From Dicyema japonicum (lineage: Eukaryota > Dicyemida > Rhombozoa > Dicyemidae): a DNA stretch of 64,000 bases. The notes below the pieces were generated by a model that had not been told where the DNA came from, ran no database searches, and saw only the letters and a list, made by a program, of their open reading frames with translations. This document shows, piece by piece, positions 33,514-44,849 of the stretch (position 1 is its first letter; each line of letters starts with the position of its first letter). Both the position numbers and the translations under genes were made by a program. The DNA lies in the NCBI GenBank assembly GCA_011109175.1, contig RDEW01000033.1:124001-188000 (forward strand), given 5' to 3'.

Positions 33514-34215
33514 ATGTCAAGACGCACAACACCTAAATTATGGGAGTTTTTATTAGTTATTCTTAAAAATGATAAATACGAAAGCATAATCAAGTGGAGA
33601 GGGGACAGACAGTTTGTGTTTCAGGATGCTGAAGCTGTCGCTATGCTTTGGGGAAAACAGAAAAATAAAAAACATATGAACTACAAAAAACTAAGCCGAT
33701 CTTTAAGACACTACTACAAGAAAAGGATTATGAATAAGGTCACTGGATTGAATTATGTTTATGAATTCCATCCCAGTTTGAATTTGAATATAAACATTAA
33801 CCGATTTGCTAATTTAAAAGGCAGTGGTGATTCTTCTGTCCCAACAAACTCTGAAAATGTGGTGAGAGAACCGAAAGTGGTTCACAAGGCACACCAAATA
33901 CATCCAAAAAGTCAACAAAATCGTCAATCTCAAATGAAGATTAACTTTGGTCAAAATTTAGAAAAAATCAGAAATTTGGAAAACAGAGATAGTAATTTGA
34001 ATAATATATTAATCCTACCTTGGTGTCCTTCCTTTCCTTATTTAGATTTCCCATACTCAATGTCTCCATTCACACCAAGTCCGTTGTTGTTGTCTTCAGT
34101 ATTTCGATTTGAACCAAAACCACAGAAGGAATCCAATGAAACAGAATTGTCAAAGAACACAATTCAATCAACTCAGTCACCCAATAATAATTTTCCTTTA
34201 TTTAGTAAGGATTAA
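33514..34215 (+). CDS. ETS-family transcription factor, intronless, N-terminal ETS domain
   Basis: ETS proteins bind GGAA/T sites with a winged helix-turn-helix. Residues 8-85 form the domain: LWEFLLVILKNDKYESIIKW, FQDAEAVAMLWGKQKNKKHM, and the recognition helix NYKKLSRSLRHYYKKRIMNK with both DNA-contacting Arg (RSLR), ending GLNYVYEFHP. The remaining 150 residues are low-complexity Asn, Ser, Gln and Pro with an aromatic-Pro patch (PSFPYLDFPYSMSPF), a plausible activation region. There is no PNT domain. The gene lacks introns although its neighbour has 18. ETS factors are specific to animals, so this is the strongest evidence for a metazoan source. Subfamily cannot be fixed from sequence alone. 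Confidence 0.95.
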   Translation: MSRRTTPKLWEFLLVILKNDKYESIIKWRGDRQFVFQDAEAVAMLWGKQKNKKHMNYKKLSRSLRHYYKKRIMNKVTGLNYVYEFHPSLNLNININRFANLKGSGDSSVPTNSENVVREPKVVHKAHQIHPKSQQNRQSQMKINFGQNLEKIRNLENRDSNLNNILILPWCPSFPYLDFPYSMSPFTPSPLLLSSVFRFEPKPQKESNETELSKNTIQSTQSPNNNFPLFSKD

Positions 34216-34384
34216 TTAACATTTTTGTGGTTAAATGCTGTACACATTATGTGGTATTCTAAATTATTATTTTTATTATAATCAGGAAGATAGAAAGGTT
34301 GGGGCTCTTTAATACTCCATTACTTCATTCTGTGCATCTAATAGGTCATTGGATTAATTAACATGTAATCTCAAGGTCTCCTTG
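34216..34384. other. 3' flank of the ETS gene
   Basis: AT-rich; TTATTTTTATTATAATCAGG follows the stop. No clear polyadenylation signal beyond AT richness. Confidence 0.3.
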
Positions 34385-34560
34385 TTGGTGGACTATTAAC
34401 TTTGGATACACGGAGTGGTAACATTTAACAAATAATAATTCTGCCCGGATACAGAGTCTTTCCAATGTCACACAAGTCTACACGAACCAGCATAAAGGTG
34501 GAAGACGTCCATTCCTTGCAGTTGTGGGAACCCCTCATTTACACTGGGGGCTACTCTATC
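34385..34560 (-). mobile_element. SINE2 copy, diverged
   Basis: CCGGATACAGAG, AACCAGCATAAAGGTGGAAG, ACGTCCATTCCTTGCAGTTG and GGGAACCCC follow the order of the SINE2 3' half in reverse orientation. Confidence 0.6.
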
Positions 34561-34599
34561 AAAAAAGAAAAAGAGGAACAGAAGAAACAAAAAAATCTT

Positions 34600-36985
34600 A
34601 ATAATAAACCTGATTGAGCCATAGATTCTTCAGTTTATATAACGCGTCATTGGCTAGAGTTTTCCTACGTAAAATATCTTCGCTACCTCCCATAAGTGAA
34701 CCGAGTTTCTCTACTTGTCGCCACTTCTCTTCTAGGACGTTACTCATCCTTCTTATCTCTGAGTTTGTTTTCTCTTGTTCACAGTAAGAAATCATTTTCC
34801 TAGTACATCTGGTGGTTTTTCTAATAAGTGTTCCAGGACCTCTTCCAAATAAATTGTGAATAGTAGAGGAGAAAGGGAGTCCCCTTATGGAGTGCCCGTG
34901 TTTGTTTCAAATTTTCTTGAATAGGTTTTTCCGACTCTCACAAGGAGCTCAGTGTTGAAAGTAGAATTCGGTCATCCTTAGACTCGACTCATCGAGAAAT
35001 CCGCTCAGTACCCCCATTAACTTGTTCCTGTTAACCGTATCAAAAGCTCTTGATAGGTCAATTCCCAGAATATTGGTGGCGTTACGGTATTTTCGATATG
35101 TTGCACACATCCATCTGTGATTCCAGATCGCATCAACTGTGGATTTCCCTTCTCGAAAACCACTTTGACTATCTGGTAGGTATATGTAAGCAGATCCTTT
35201 TATTTGTTTGAGCACAATGTTTGCTAAGACTTTGCGTAATGAATTTAGTAGTATGATGGGTCGCAAATTTTCGAGCAGTCTTCTGTTTTGTTGATTTTTT
35301 GTATGGGGATTAGTAGTCCCGTAGAGGTAGAGTACAGTTGAAAACATTTCATTTAGTAGTGTAGCGATTTTTTCAAAAAGGAGGTCAGGGCCGTATTTCA
35401 GTAGTTCTGGGTTTTATCTGGTCCGGGGCTTCTGTTATTCTTGAGTTTTCGGCAGGCCGTTTTGATTTCCTCGGCCGTGATTGGTATCTTCAAGGGGTCT
35501 TGGCCTTCCATCAAATGGATTTCTATGGTTTTGATGTTGAAAAGCTTCTCAAAGTGAGCCGCGATGGCTTCAGTTTGTTCTTTGGTGTTCAGTATCAGCT
35601 TACCGTTCTCGTCTTTTATGGTTAGTCGACTTCGGTTTGTTCGCCGCAGCAAACGGGCAGCGACGTACACCTGTGCGTTGTCTTTCACTTTGTTTACTTC
35701 TTCTATACAGGAGCTATTTCTTCTATGAAAAGCTTCTTGTTCAGACCCTTTATTTTTCTTCTGACACGTTGCTTTCGCCTTGAAGGGCTTTTATCGCATT
35801 AGTGTCAGTGGCATTTGATTTTCTCATATTTATTTCTTTTAGACTTTTCGCAAGCTCAGGAACATCTGGATGAATAGCCTTCAGGTGCATTTTACTATTC
35901 TCCCTTTTGCCAAGACATGCTTCAGCAGCTTCGTTGATGGTGTCCTTTGTGCGTTTCCAGGCGTCTTCTAGCGTGGTATCCACCAATACGTCCTGCATTA
36001 GTCTGAATGTATTGTTGATATCTCTCAGTAGTCTCCGGTTGAGAAATCAGCCTTTCAGTCGCGTAGTCGCCTCTGATTTTCTCAAATTCGTGATTTTTGC
36101 ATTCTGTATTTGATGGCATGTTTTTTCAGGGTGAAGGTCGCAATAACCATCTTGTGGTCGCTGACAGTCGTCGAGCCTTCATATGAACGTGCGTTTACTA
36201 GAAGGTGTTTGTCTTTAGCCCGGCATATGACATAATCGATTTGGTTGTATATTGGGACCAGCTTTCCCTCTGAGTTCCTTCGCTTCCCCATCCACGTAGT
36301 TTTGTGGCAGGCAGGATGCGTAAATGCAGTATTGCATAGGAAAAGGTTGTTTGCCATACAAAAGTGACCAAGTATTGTCCCGGGTAAATTTCTTATTCCA
36401 CGTCCATGTTCTCCCAAGAAAACATCATCCGGGTTATTCTTCATCCCGACTTTTGCATTCAAATCCCAGCAATGAGTATTAGTGATGACGACTCATATTC
36501 GTTGTACGTCCGTAACAGTGTTGAATAGAAGTCGTCTAGTTCTGTCGGATCTTTCGCTACTCTCCCGCAGTGTGGCGCATAAACATTTACAATTGTCAGA
36601 AAGCTCTTCGAAGGAGGTAAGTCGTTTAGCCGGATTTGTATAACACAGATCCTGTCATTCACACTTCATATACGGTGGACTGCACTTGTCAACTTTGAGT
36701 GGATGGCAAATCCAAGTCCATAATATTTTGAGTCGCTCGGTTGACATATAATTCGATATTCGTCATAGTTCTCATCAAGGCTACAAATAACTTTCGTCTC
36801 TTGTAGGCACCCAATAGATACGTCGTATCTCTCCAGGTCGTCACAGAGAATCTTCCTCGACCAGGTCGTAGATAAGCCTCTAGCATTAAACGTAAGGAGC
36901 TTTAGACGAGATGCATCCCTTTGCACCCCTTGCTTTTTAGACATTTTTCTCAACTGTAATCCAATAAAGAAACGAGGCACGTCAC
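34600..36985 (-). mobile_element. LINE-B, longest copy (APE endonuclease plus RT, palm deleted)
   Basis: Endonuclease from 36980 downward: LLTFNARGLSTTWS, GCLQETKVICS, YGLGFAIHSKL, TIVNVYAPHCG, a disrupted AGD-LNAKVG, NQIDYVICRAKDKHLL, STTVSDHKMVIA. RT: KLKNNRSPGPDKTQNYELL, LRPIILLNSLRKVLANIVL, DSQSGFREGKSTVDAIWN, ILGIDLSRAFDTVNRNKL, and a TPxGDSLSPLLFTIYLEEV block near 34890. The sequence then jumps to the post-palm block SEDILRRKTLANDALYKLK, so the catalytic YXDD is deleted. No ORF1 is seen upstream. The 5' boundary coincides with GTGACGTGCCTC (minus strand), as in other copies. Confidence 0.88.
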
Positions 36986-37050
36986 CACCTCACCAAAAAA
37001 ACATCAGTAGTTGTTATTAAACCATTTATTTTTGAGATTCTAACTAGTAA

Positions 37051-38180
37051 TTAAATAAGAGATATTTGGAATATTCGGTTGGAAAATCGGTCTTTCAAAA
37101 CATGATTGGTTAAACTCAGAGTTATCAACTTGCACTTTTCTGTTTCCTCTTCACTCATATGAATCCCCACATAATCACCAAGATATAATTTCAAATAGAC
37201 ATGAACTTATCCTATTTACTAAATTTGTGGGCTTAACAAACATAATCTCTTCAACATAACAGATTGAATCCCCTTATTGTAGATCAATTGAAGTATCTCC
37301 CATATATGTAGGATTTGGAAATATGGTATTAATGGGAATGAATTTGACTAGAACCAGCTCTCGAATTTATGCGATTTCTCTATTTCAATAGTAATTCTTT
37401 AGTTGTAATTTCAACTCACAATCTCATTTTATTGTAATCAAAAAGTTTATTTTATTGAACCTTCGTCTCTTTTATTACCGAATTTCAACTCTGAGTTTTA
37501 GAGTTGACAGATTGTATCTTCAGCCTCTTTATTTTTTTATGTTACAGTGCAAATCTTACTAATGTAATCTCTTAAACATTCTACTTTGGCTATATGATCC
37601 ATTGACCTTTTACCCTTCTTGCAGTGACTGCACCTCAATTCTTTAAATAGGTTTATGCCTTAAGGACACAATATTAGTTATTTCCACTAACCATTCACTC
37701 TGAGAGTAAAACAACCTCAATACTTTATTAAAATTAGACTTAGTATATAGCCTTGTCATTAACGAATGTAATAAGATCACTGTGTGTTTTATATATATTT
37801 TCGATTTTCTACTGCTTTACTTATCCTCTACATTTGCCGTAAGAAATTTTGCTTCAATTACTACATAAGTAAAATCCTTTATATGGCTTCAGTGTATGTT
37901 TTCTAGAACAGCAATACTGCTCCCTGAGAAGGGTGAAATGTCATGTGAAGTATCTGGTTCTCTGATAGGTGGCAAATATCGATCTTCACGTAGATCGGCC
38001 ACTTTTGACGTAGTAGATAGACATCGTATTAGTTCTGAAGATTCAAAAAATTGATTAATGAAAAGTTGCAAAATGAACAAAGACATCTTAACATCATCCA
38101 GTTTATATCCATGTGCTGATAGATAAAAGTGGTGTCCACAATTTAAACGATATCCTTCAGTAGAGAGTATTCAGATTGGC
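37051..38180 (-). CDS. Probable multi-exon gene, not assigned, exon structure incomplete
   Basis: Reading the minus strand: NCGHHFYLSAHGYKLDDV, MSLFILQLFINQFFESSELI, DLREDRYLPPIREPDTSHDI (an open stretch to 37889). Then come DLITF joined by a 25-nt intron to SNFNKVLRLFYSQSEWLVEI, then LRCSHCKKGKRSMDHIAKVE with its Cys-X2-Cys pair, then ITIEIEKSHKFE. The last exon reads HVYLKLYLGDYVGIHMSEEE and VLKDRFSNRIFQISLI, stop at 37051. The pieces are separated by GT-AG candidates of 22-30 nt, as in the other genes here, and look like protein rather than chance ORFs. Two or three joins do not keep frame, so either the gene is broken or the consensus has indels. I do not recognise the family. Confidence 0.45.
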
Positions 38181-38219
38181 GGATCAGGAGGACAGTAGTA
38201 TTTTGTTATAATTGAGTAT

Positions 38220-39000
38220 TTGAGTGGCTCTTGTGGAATCGTGTACCTGTTTCAGTCTTGGAGGATAGATGGGATAGAAGACATTATTCGAGACAGATCA
38301 CAGATTATCATCATGATATTCTTTTTCTGGATTTGCAAAGAGAGTGACAGGGAATTTCTTGATTGTAGAGCTCTCATTTTTTCTTGGTTTGGAATAGAAG
38401 GATTTTTGATTCCCATTGGAGATGATCAATATTGACTGAGACATCCAGTAATTGTTCTGAGTGCAATGTTATGGATTTTTAGAGTTTGTCGATAGAATGT
38501 AGGCAGAAGTTGACTAACAATGACTTTTATGATTAATTGTGTTTCGAATTAACTGCGATTTAGTTAAGAAACGAGGCAGGGTTAGGCCTTCATTGTTTTG
38601 ACGATAGAATGGCCTAACGTTTGATTTTCCGGGAGGCCTTTGTGCATTGTTCCCCCATGTTATAGAAAATTATTAGTTGGTGGGATTTAACTCCAAGTAT
38701 TTTGAGATGATTAGTGATGGGTAGTACTTATTTAAGAATAGTTATAATTGAGAGGAAATTTAGCTGGAAATGGTCGTATATTAGAAGAAAAGCGGTAAAT
38801 TTCAAAGGAGATAAGAGATGATTTAAATCAAACCAGTTTTCAAGAGAGTTTAAGTGGTACTGGACACAATTGATTCCTTCACTGAGTTTTTGAAGGTCAT
38901 CCACGTATGATAAAATGTGAGATCTTTTGAGAGCCTGCTTAGAGGGATTCGTAAATGAGATTAGTATTAGTGAGCCAGTTTTGTGAGAGGTCAAAGTATT
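38220..39000 (-). mobile_element. LINE-C fragment with catalytic YVDD block
   Basis: The minus strand reads HILSYVDDLQKLSEGINCV and NSLENWFDLNHLLSPLKF near 38780-38920 (RT palm), then a decayed thumb with IHNIALRTITGCLSQ near 38470. Confidence 0.7.
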
Positions 39001-39084
39001 TAATATTTGTTAATGATCTTATTATTACATAATATTAATAAACACAAAAACATTAATAAAACACCCAAAAGTGAAATTGAACAA

Positions 39085-39309
39085 TTAATTATTCTTATAG
39101 TCATAAATGTGAAATGTAAATCCTTCTAAAGGCATTTTTAGAATTCTAAAATCATCATAATATATGGCTTGAGATTGTTGAAGCCATTTACATCCATCCG
39201 TCTTTAACCATCCATTATCATATCCTTTGGCAAGTTCATGCTCCACAATTCCACTATTTGTTTCATTTTGATCAAAATTTGAATTGTTATTCATGTTAAT
39301 AGCGAACAA
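39085..39309 (-). CDS. Small ORF, 74 residues, not assigned
   Basis: A complete frame, MFAINMNNNSNFDQNETNSG ... CKWLQQSQAIYYDDF ... FTFHIYDYKNN, flanked by AT-rich sequence. Composition (Asn, Asp, Tyr) is unlike the surrounding retroelements, and no shadow frame explains it. An in-frame second ATG lies at residue 6. No motif recognised. Confidence 0.5.
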   Translation of the reverse strand: MFAINMNNNSNFDQNETNSGIVEHELAKGYDNGWLKTDGCKWLQQSQAIYYDDFRILKMPLEGFTFHIYDYKNN

Positions 39310-39839
39310 ATGTTGGCTATATATAGTTTGAGTAGGCTATAATAATAATCAATTATTCATTTTAATTTACTGTAAGGTCAACTTGAAAATATGTTGTAAT
39401 CTTGTTTTCTTTTAAAATCAATATTGTTTTAATATTTTAAAGTAGTTTGAGTATTTAATATTTTATTTTTAATCTTTGAAGCTTTTATTACTTCTTTTGA
39501 GGTTAATTGGTTTTTTGAGTAAATTCTTTTGTGTGACGGCTATCCAATAGAGTATATATAGGGATAATTTTCCCAGTAAATTCGAGTTAAAAAGTTCCAA
39601 GAAAGGTGTTGAGAGAAGTGTGCACTCAACTCTAGAATTCAAGTGCCTTATACGAAAATGGATATTGAATACGTCACTGTTAGGACAGTATGATAATCGG
39701 GTTCGACTCAGAGCATTTCAAAAATAAGGGAATAGTATTCAAAAAATAGATAAATTGATATGAATTGGATATTATGTAATAATTACAAGGTTGTATTATA
39801 ATTTTAGAGGAGGAAGATAGTTAAAAGCAGTAGAATAAA
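39310..39839. other. AT-rich spacer
   Basis: Very AT-rich to about 39560, then a less biased stretch containing a lone box-B-like GGGTTCGACTC near 39697. No gene recognised. Confidence 0.4.
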
Positions 39840-40670
39840 ATAGTGAATAACAACTTCAACGGACGAAGAGGAAGAGTAATTTCACATTCTACAATTTCTG
39901 TCACTAAATTTTTCCAGATATCACCACTGTTACCCATTCTCTTCAATCTTTTTATGAGCGGCATGCCTTCTCATAGCATCAACGAGACTCTGATCGTCGC
40001 TTATGCTGACGACATAATCCTGGCAACAAGAGACCAATGTATTCACACAGTGGGTACCAGTTACAAGATCTATTGACAACCTGAACTGTAAGCCTTAGAG
40101 GAACCTATTACACACAAGTCCTGAAAAGTCAAGCTCAATGATTTTTACTTCCTTTAGAAAACTGACAAACTCGACACCTTTTGTAACTCTTAATGGAATA
40201 TCAATCCTTTCATAAAATCAATCAAAACTGAGAATCACATGCAACGCACTTATAACTTTCAGCAAACACATAACAACGTCATCTTCTCTTCCTAACGAAA
40301 ACTAAATTTTGTAAAAATGCTACTTGGATACTAAAAAAGCTATTTCATCTTTACACAATGTATACAACCAACAATCTGCTACTGCTGTGCGGCATGGGCC
40401 ATTAACCTATCATATACCAACTTAAAGAAAATCAATTCCTTGTAAAAAATAGTCACAAAGTTCTTCTCGCCATTAATGCCAACTCCGTTCGAAGAACTTC
40501 TGAGGAGAACGGGAGCCCCGTTGAAACTTCAAAATTTCCGAAAAGTGAATTATTCATACAGTAGGTGTGTCAGTTCTTGGGAGGAAAACCGAGAAAAGGT
40601 GCTTAAGGAGCTCGGGATCACATTACCCTCTCAGATCCACAAAAATTATTTATTTTTAACATAACATTTT
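39840..40670 (+). mobile_element. LINE-C RT fragment
   Basis: FFQISPLLPILFNLFMSGM and the palm block LIVAYADDIILATRDQ near 40005-40040, followed by a broken thumb and the segment PTPFEELLRRTGAPLK near 40485. Truncated at both ends; an A/T-rich end lies near 40660. Confidence 0.8.
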
Positions 40671-40694
40671 TTATTAAAGACCAAGACATAGTGA

Positions 40695-41600
40695 TAGTTA
40701 TGGAGGATTACGTTATTAAAAATCCTGCCGTGAGACCTGGATTCTTTAGCAGTTTTACCCCCTCTAGGTTCACAGCATCTTCTGAATGAACATTTCATCC
40801 ACTTTGGTCCTCAGAAGAAAACCCTCGATCCGTTCCACTACCACGCTCCTTACTGACTTGATCAGGGTTTCCTTCTCATCTAGTGGATCTTTATTCCTTT
40901 TACGAAAGGACAGCTTGATTGCCATCCTCCTTGACTTGTCCAAAAGATTAATTATTCTTTCTCTTTTGGGCGAAAAATACCATCCTTCACATCCGTAGAA
41001 GGCAGAATAATTCTTTCAAAAATAAAGATAAGCGTCTCATTCTTCAAATCAAGTTTTCGTAGACACGAAGTGCTTGGTAAAGCCTTATTGTTCTTTGCTG
41101 AGAAAATTCCGTGATTCGACATGGCGCGTAACTCTTTTATAAATCAGCCTTTCCATGATTTTTGAAATTGAGTTTATTAGACTAATAGATCTGTAGCCAA
41201 AGGATCAGTCCTCGATTTTCCTGATTTTGGGATTATCAGAATAATGGAACCTTCCTTGAATAGCTTTAGACGTATACCAGTCCATTCCTGGAGCTTTATC
41301 TCGGCACTCCATAATAATTTGTTTCACCTTTTCTTTAGTAATGATCTCCCAAAATGCTCTTCCAGAATTTTCATACTCGAAGAAGAGATTCTTCGGGCAC
41401 TAAATTCTTTGGATCAATCCTTGAATACTCTCTAACAGTTCCGAAAGGCATTAGGAACATCCGCTTCGGTGATATCTTCAAATTAATAACATCTGATTTA
41501 GATCCAGGAGTTACAATCCTCCGATAAGACTTCTAGAATGTTGGGTTCTTGGTGTCCAACCTTATTGCTCCAGTCCTCCATTTTTATTGACTTGTTCTTT
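40695..41600 (-). mobile_element. LINE-A copy, decayed
   Basis: The reverse complement of 40900-41000 encodes the thumb block that reads YFSPKRIINLLDKTRR on the + strand at 53080-53140. Further along the minus strand are the RT0 and RT1 remnants near 41150-41300 (YRSISLINSISKIMERLIYK-like order). Frames are heavily broken. Confidence 0.65.
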
Positions 41601-41617
41601 AAATAAGAAATCCATAG

Positions 41618-41865
41618 TCTTCTTGTCGGGCTAAAGTGCTTAGGTTACGGGTTCGATTCTCGCTGCTGTTGGAAGGTTCCACGCATCTACAATGCCAAAA
41701 GGGTTTGACGAGTGACGCCGTCATCAGTGGATACTCACTGCAGAACTGGATTGTCTAGAAAGAACCTACACACAGAAAAAGAAAAAAAAGAAGAGAATAT
41801 CATTTCTTGGTTCTACGATTAGTTAAAATTAACTGTTCTTTACTTAAATAAAGTGTGTAATTAAG
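41618..41865 (+). mobile_element. SINE1 copy
   Basis: Head TGCTTAGGTTACGGGTTCGATTCTCGCTGCTG contains box B. The core is CCACGCATCTACAATGCC, GAGTGACGCCGTCATCAGTG and CTCACTGCAGAACTGGATTG. The tail GATTAGTTAAAATTAACTG is followed by TTCTTTACT. Confidence 0.85.
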
Positions 41866-42247
41866 CACTCACAATGTTTTCGCTAACAGTCCACGTCACC
41901 GGGCAACAACATAGACGTCGATATAGAGGAAAGTTTTTCCGAAAGTCCTGTAATGACTCCAATTTACATTATTATTATCAAATTTCATAAAACCCAGCGA
42001 TAAACCTAAGGGCGATAAAGAGAAAAAAATATATGAGTGGTTTTCAACTTTATGCAAATATCATCGCTCATCCAAAAATTTTCTAATAAATGATATATTT
42101 AGCTCGTTAACTAATATTTTTATTGAAAAAGCAACAATACCAACATTTCAATATCAGGTTTGATTTGACTTAAATAAAGTCTTACCTCACAAACTGTCAA
42201 TTTATTTCGCTCACTTCTCAATTGATGAATCCTCTTTCAACAATATA
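41866..42247. other. Spacer before the pogo-type element
   Basis: AT-rich; no gene or repeat recognised. Confidence 0.4.
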
Positions 42248-44742
42248 CAGTAAAACCTCTCGAATCCGCCGCATTTTTTCAAAATACAAAATTCCCTATG
42301 AAAAATTCTCGAATCCGCCGCATTTTTAAAAATAATTTTTTTTATTTTTTTTATTTTTTTAATTCAAAAAACTTCTACATGAGACAGTATCATTTTTTGC
42401 GTTGTCGGACCTAGTGAAACGTAATTGTACAAGATTAAAAAATTTGAAAAGCTCCAAATTATAAAATTTATTGGGAAAAATCCAGGGATTTCGCTCACAA
42501 GAGTGTCTGAAATCTTTTCTGGAAGATTCAGATGTGTTATTTCAAGACGATCCTTAAATGACCTGAGGAGCAAAGGGAATGTATCCACCTTGCTTTTTTT
42601 AGAATTATCTCGGAATCCATATTTGAAGTTCAATGAAATCGACGAGAATACCGTGTCGTGGATTTTTTTTATTTTTTGTTATTTGATAGTAATGGTTAAT
42701 CGCAAATGGATTGATTCTTATGTCCAATATGGATTTACCCAATATACTGGATCTGACAACGTCGATAAAGCGCAGTGTATGATATGCGACGTCATAATGG
42801 GAAACAACTCTTTGAAGACGTCACAATTAAAAAGACATAAGGAAAAAACTCACCCACAAAATGTTGACACTGTCGATAGTTTATTGCAAAGAGAACTAAA
42901 TATGATAAATCTGGAAAACTTAGTAATTTCGGATTTAGACCAATAGATAAACCATGTCTGCTAGCTTCATATGAGGTATTAATAATTGATATCCTTAATT
43001 ATTGCCAAAAACAAAGTATCTCACTCTTCTGGAGAAAATTTAATAAAACCTGCAGCATTGACAATGGCAAGAATGTTGCTCGATAAAGTACCTTTATCTA
43101 ATGACACGATTACGAATACTAGACATGTCTTGCAATGTTTTGGAACAACTTGTTATGAAAATAAAGCCCATGCAGAATTAGTATACAATTGGATAAATCT
43201 ACCAATATAACATCTATAAATCAGTTGGTTGCTTTTGTTCGTTTTGTCGACATGGAATCTATTCATGACGAGTTTTTATTTTGTTTGGAATTAACTGCAA
43301 GAACAACAGTTAATGATATTTTTTGATTTGTTTTCTGGCTTCTTACGTGACAATTGTATTCACTGGGATAAAGTTGGATCTATTTGTACAGATGGGTCAC
43401 CAGCTATGATAGGACATCGTTCTGGTTTTGTCAAATTGGTGAAAGAAGTAGCACCACTTACGAAACACTGCGTCATTCATAAATATGCACTCGCTACAAA
43501 AACTCTGTCATTTTAGGTAAAAAATGTACTCGATTCAACAGTCAAGATTGTGAATTTGATTCGAGGTACAAATCATCGACTTTTTAAAATACTATGTGAA
43601 AAATTAGGAACATATCATTCAGTGCTTTTATACTCAAGTACGTTGGTTATCAAGAGGTAAAATACGGGTTGCCGAGCTGTCAAATGCCATTAGTTTAATT
43701 TTTACGAGATATTGGGTCGACCGAATTTGCCGATTTATTTAACAACGATATTTTCATGCTTATATTATCTGACATATTTAATGAATTAAACTTATCACTA
43801 CAATGTATTTTTATTAATCATTTACGTTAAGGTAATAATGCTTACAAAATTGAAGCTATGGAAAAAATGTCTGCGTTTAAAGAAAAATTGTCATTATGGA
43901 GGAGAAAAACACGAAATAACAACGCTTCAATGTTTCCTATGATAGAAAATGAGATTGGTGATGATGAACCTGAAAAATGGTTTTCTTCTTTGATTATTGA
44001 TCATCTCGAAAATCTTGAAAATAAAATTAGAGATTATTTTCCAGTTACTGAACCGATTTGATTTGGATAATGCACCCTTTTATTCCGAAAACCAATAAAT
44101 TAATTTACGACGGCCAAGAAGTTGATTTCCAAGAACAGTTGATTAAATTGCGAAATTTGCAGTTTTGCAAGTTGACATTTAATTCGCTTTCGATTATGGA
44201 ATTCTGGATTTCTGTTATTAATGAATATCCAGTCTTAAGTAAAAATGCACTGGAAGTGATAATTCCTTTTCCAACTATTTATTTATGTGAAATGGCAATG
44301 TCATGTTATTCTGAAAAGTAAAGTTCGCAAGTGGAAGAAGATATGAGAATGACACTTACCAACATTGTACCAAAAATTAAACTGCTAGTTTCTGAAAAGC
44401 AGGATCAAAAATCACACTAACTCTAAATATCATGATTTTTTTAATTTTGTTAGTTTTTTATTAAATTGTTTTGTTACATTTGGTCCCCAGAAAAATTCAA
44501 CAGACTAAAATGGTCCCCGGTCAAAAAAGGTTAAGAAACACTGCCCTAGATGCTTTAAAAATTAAACATTAAAACAAGAAAAACTGATTATTTTAAAGTA
44601 AATTAATGTTTTAATTTTTTTAATTAGTCTTTTAAATTAAAAAAATGTATTTTATTAATTTATAAAAAAAATTTAAAATTGATTCTCGAATCCGCCGTAA
44701 TTTCCCAGGTCCCAAACTTGGCGGATTCGAGAGGATTTACTG
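42248..44742 (+). mobile_element. Pogo/Tigger-like DNA transposon with TA flanks, interrupted by a second element
   Basis: The left end is TA then CAGTAAAACCTCTCGAATCC; the right end is GGCGGATTCGAGAGGATTTACTG then TA, an inverted repeat of more than 20 bases with a TA target duplication. The open frame 42425-42660 (KKFEKLQIIKFIGKNPGISL then RVSEIF) resembles the N-terminal helix-turn-helix of pogo/CENP-B transposases. No DDE catalytic region of pogo type is visible; the middle is occupied by the hAT-like sequence listed next. Confidence 0.75.
42680..44545 (+). mobile_element. hAT-like transposase (ZBED5/SCAND3 type), decayed, nested
   Basis: Blocks in order: VNRKWIDSYVQYGFTQYTG; the BED zinc finger AQCMICDVIMGNNSLKTSQL + KRHKEKTHP with its C-X2-C and H-X4-H; ENLIKPAALTMARMLLDKV; PLSNDTI; WDKVGSICTDGSPAMIGHRS + GFVKLVKEVAP; CVIHKYALATKTL; KIVNLIRGTNHRLFKILCEK; and KMSAFKEKLSLWRRK. 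This is the order of SCAND3/ZBED5-like hAT transposases. Several stops break it. Near 44510-44545 the reverse complement begins CAGTGTTTCTTAACCTTTTT, a typical hAT terminal repeat. The matching 5' terminus is not clear. Confidence 0.8.
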
Positions 44743-44849
44743 TATGAAGTTGGAAAGTATATGAGAGATCGAGTTTCACAATTTTAGAAACTCTTCTTTA
44801 ATCTTCGGATTCTCTAATCTCAAATGAAGAAAACATTAATTAAAATAAA

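Noticed and set aside
41600..41660. Functional tRNA gene at the box-B-like sequences (also 12000, 15765, 48960, 59110)
   Set aside because: No acceptor-stem pairing or anticodon arm could be drawn; each belongs to a longer SINE or remnant.
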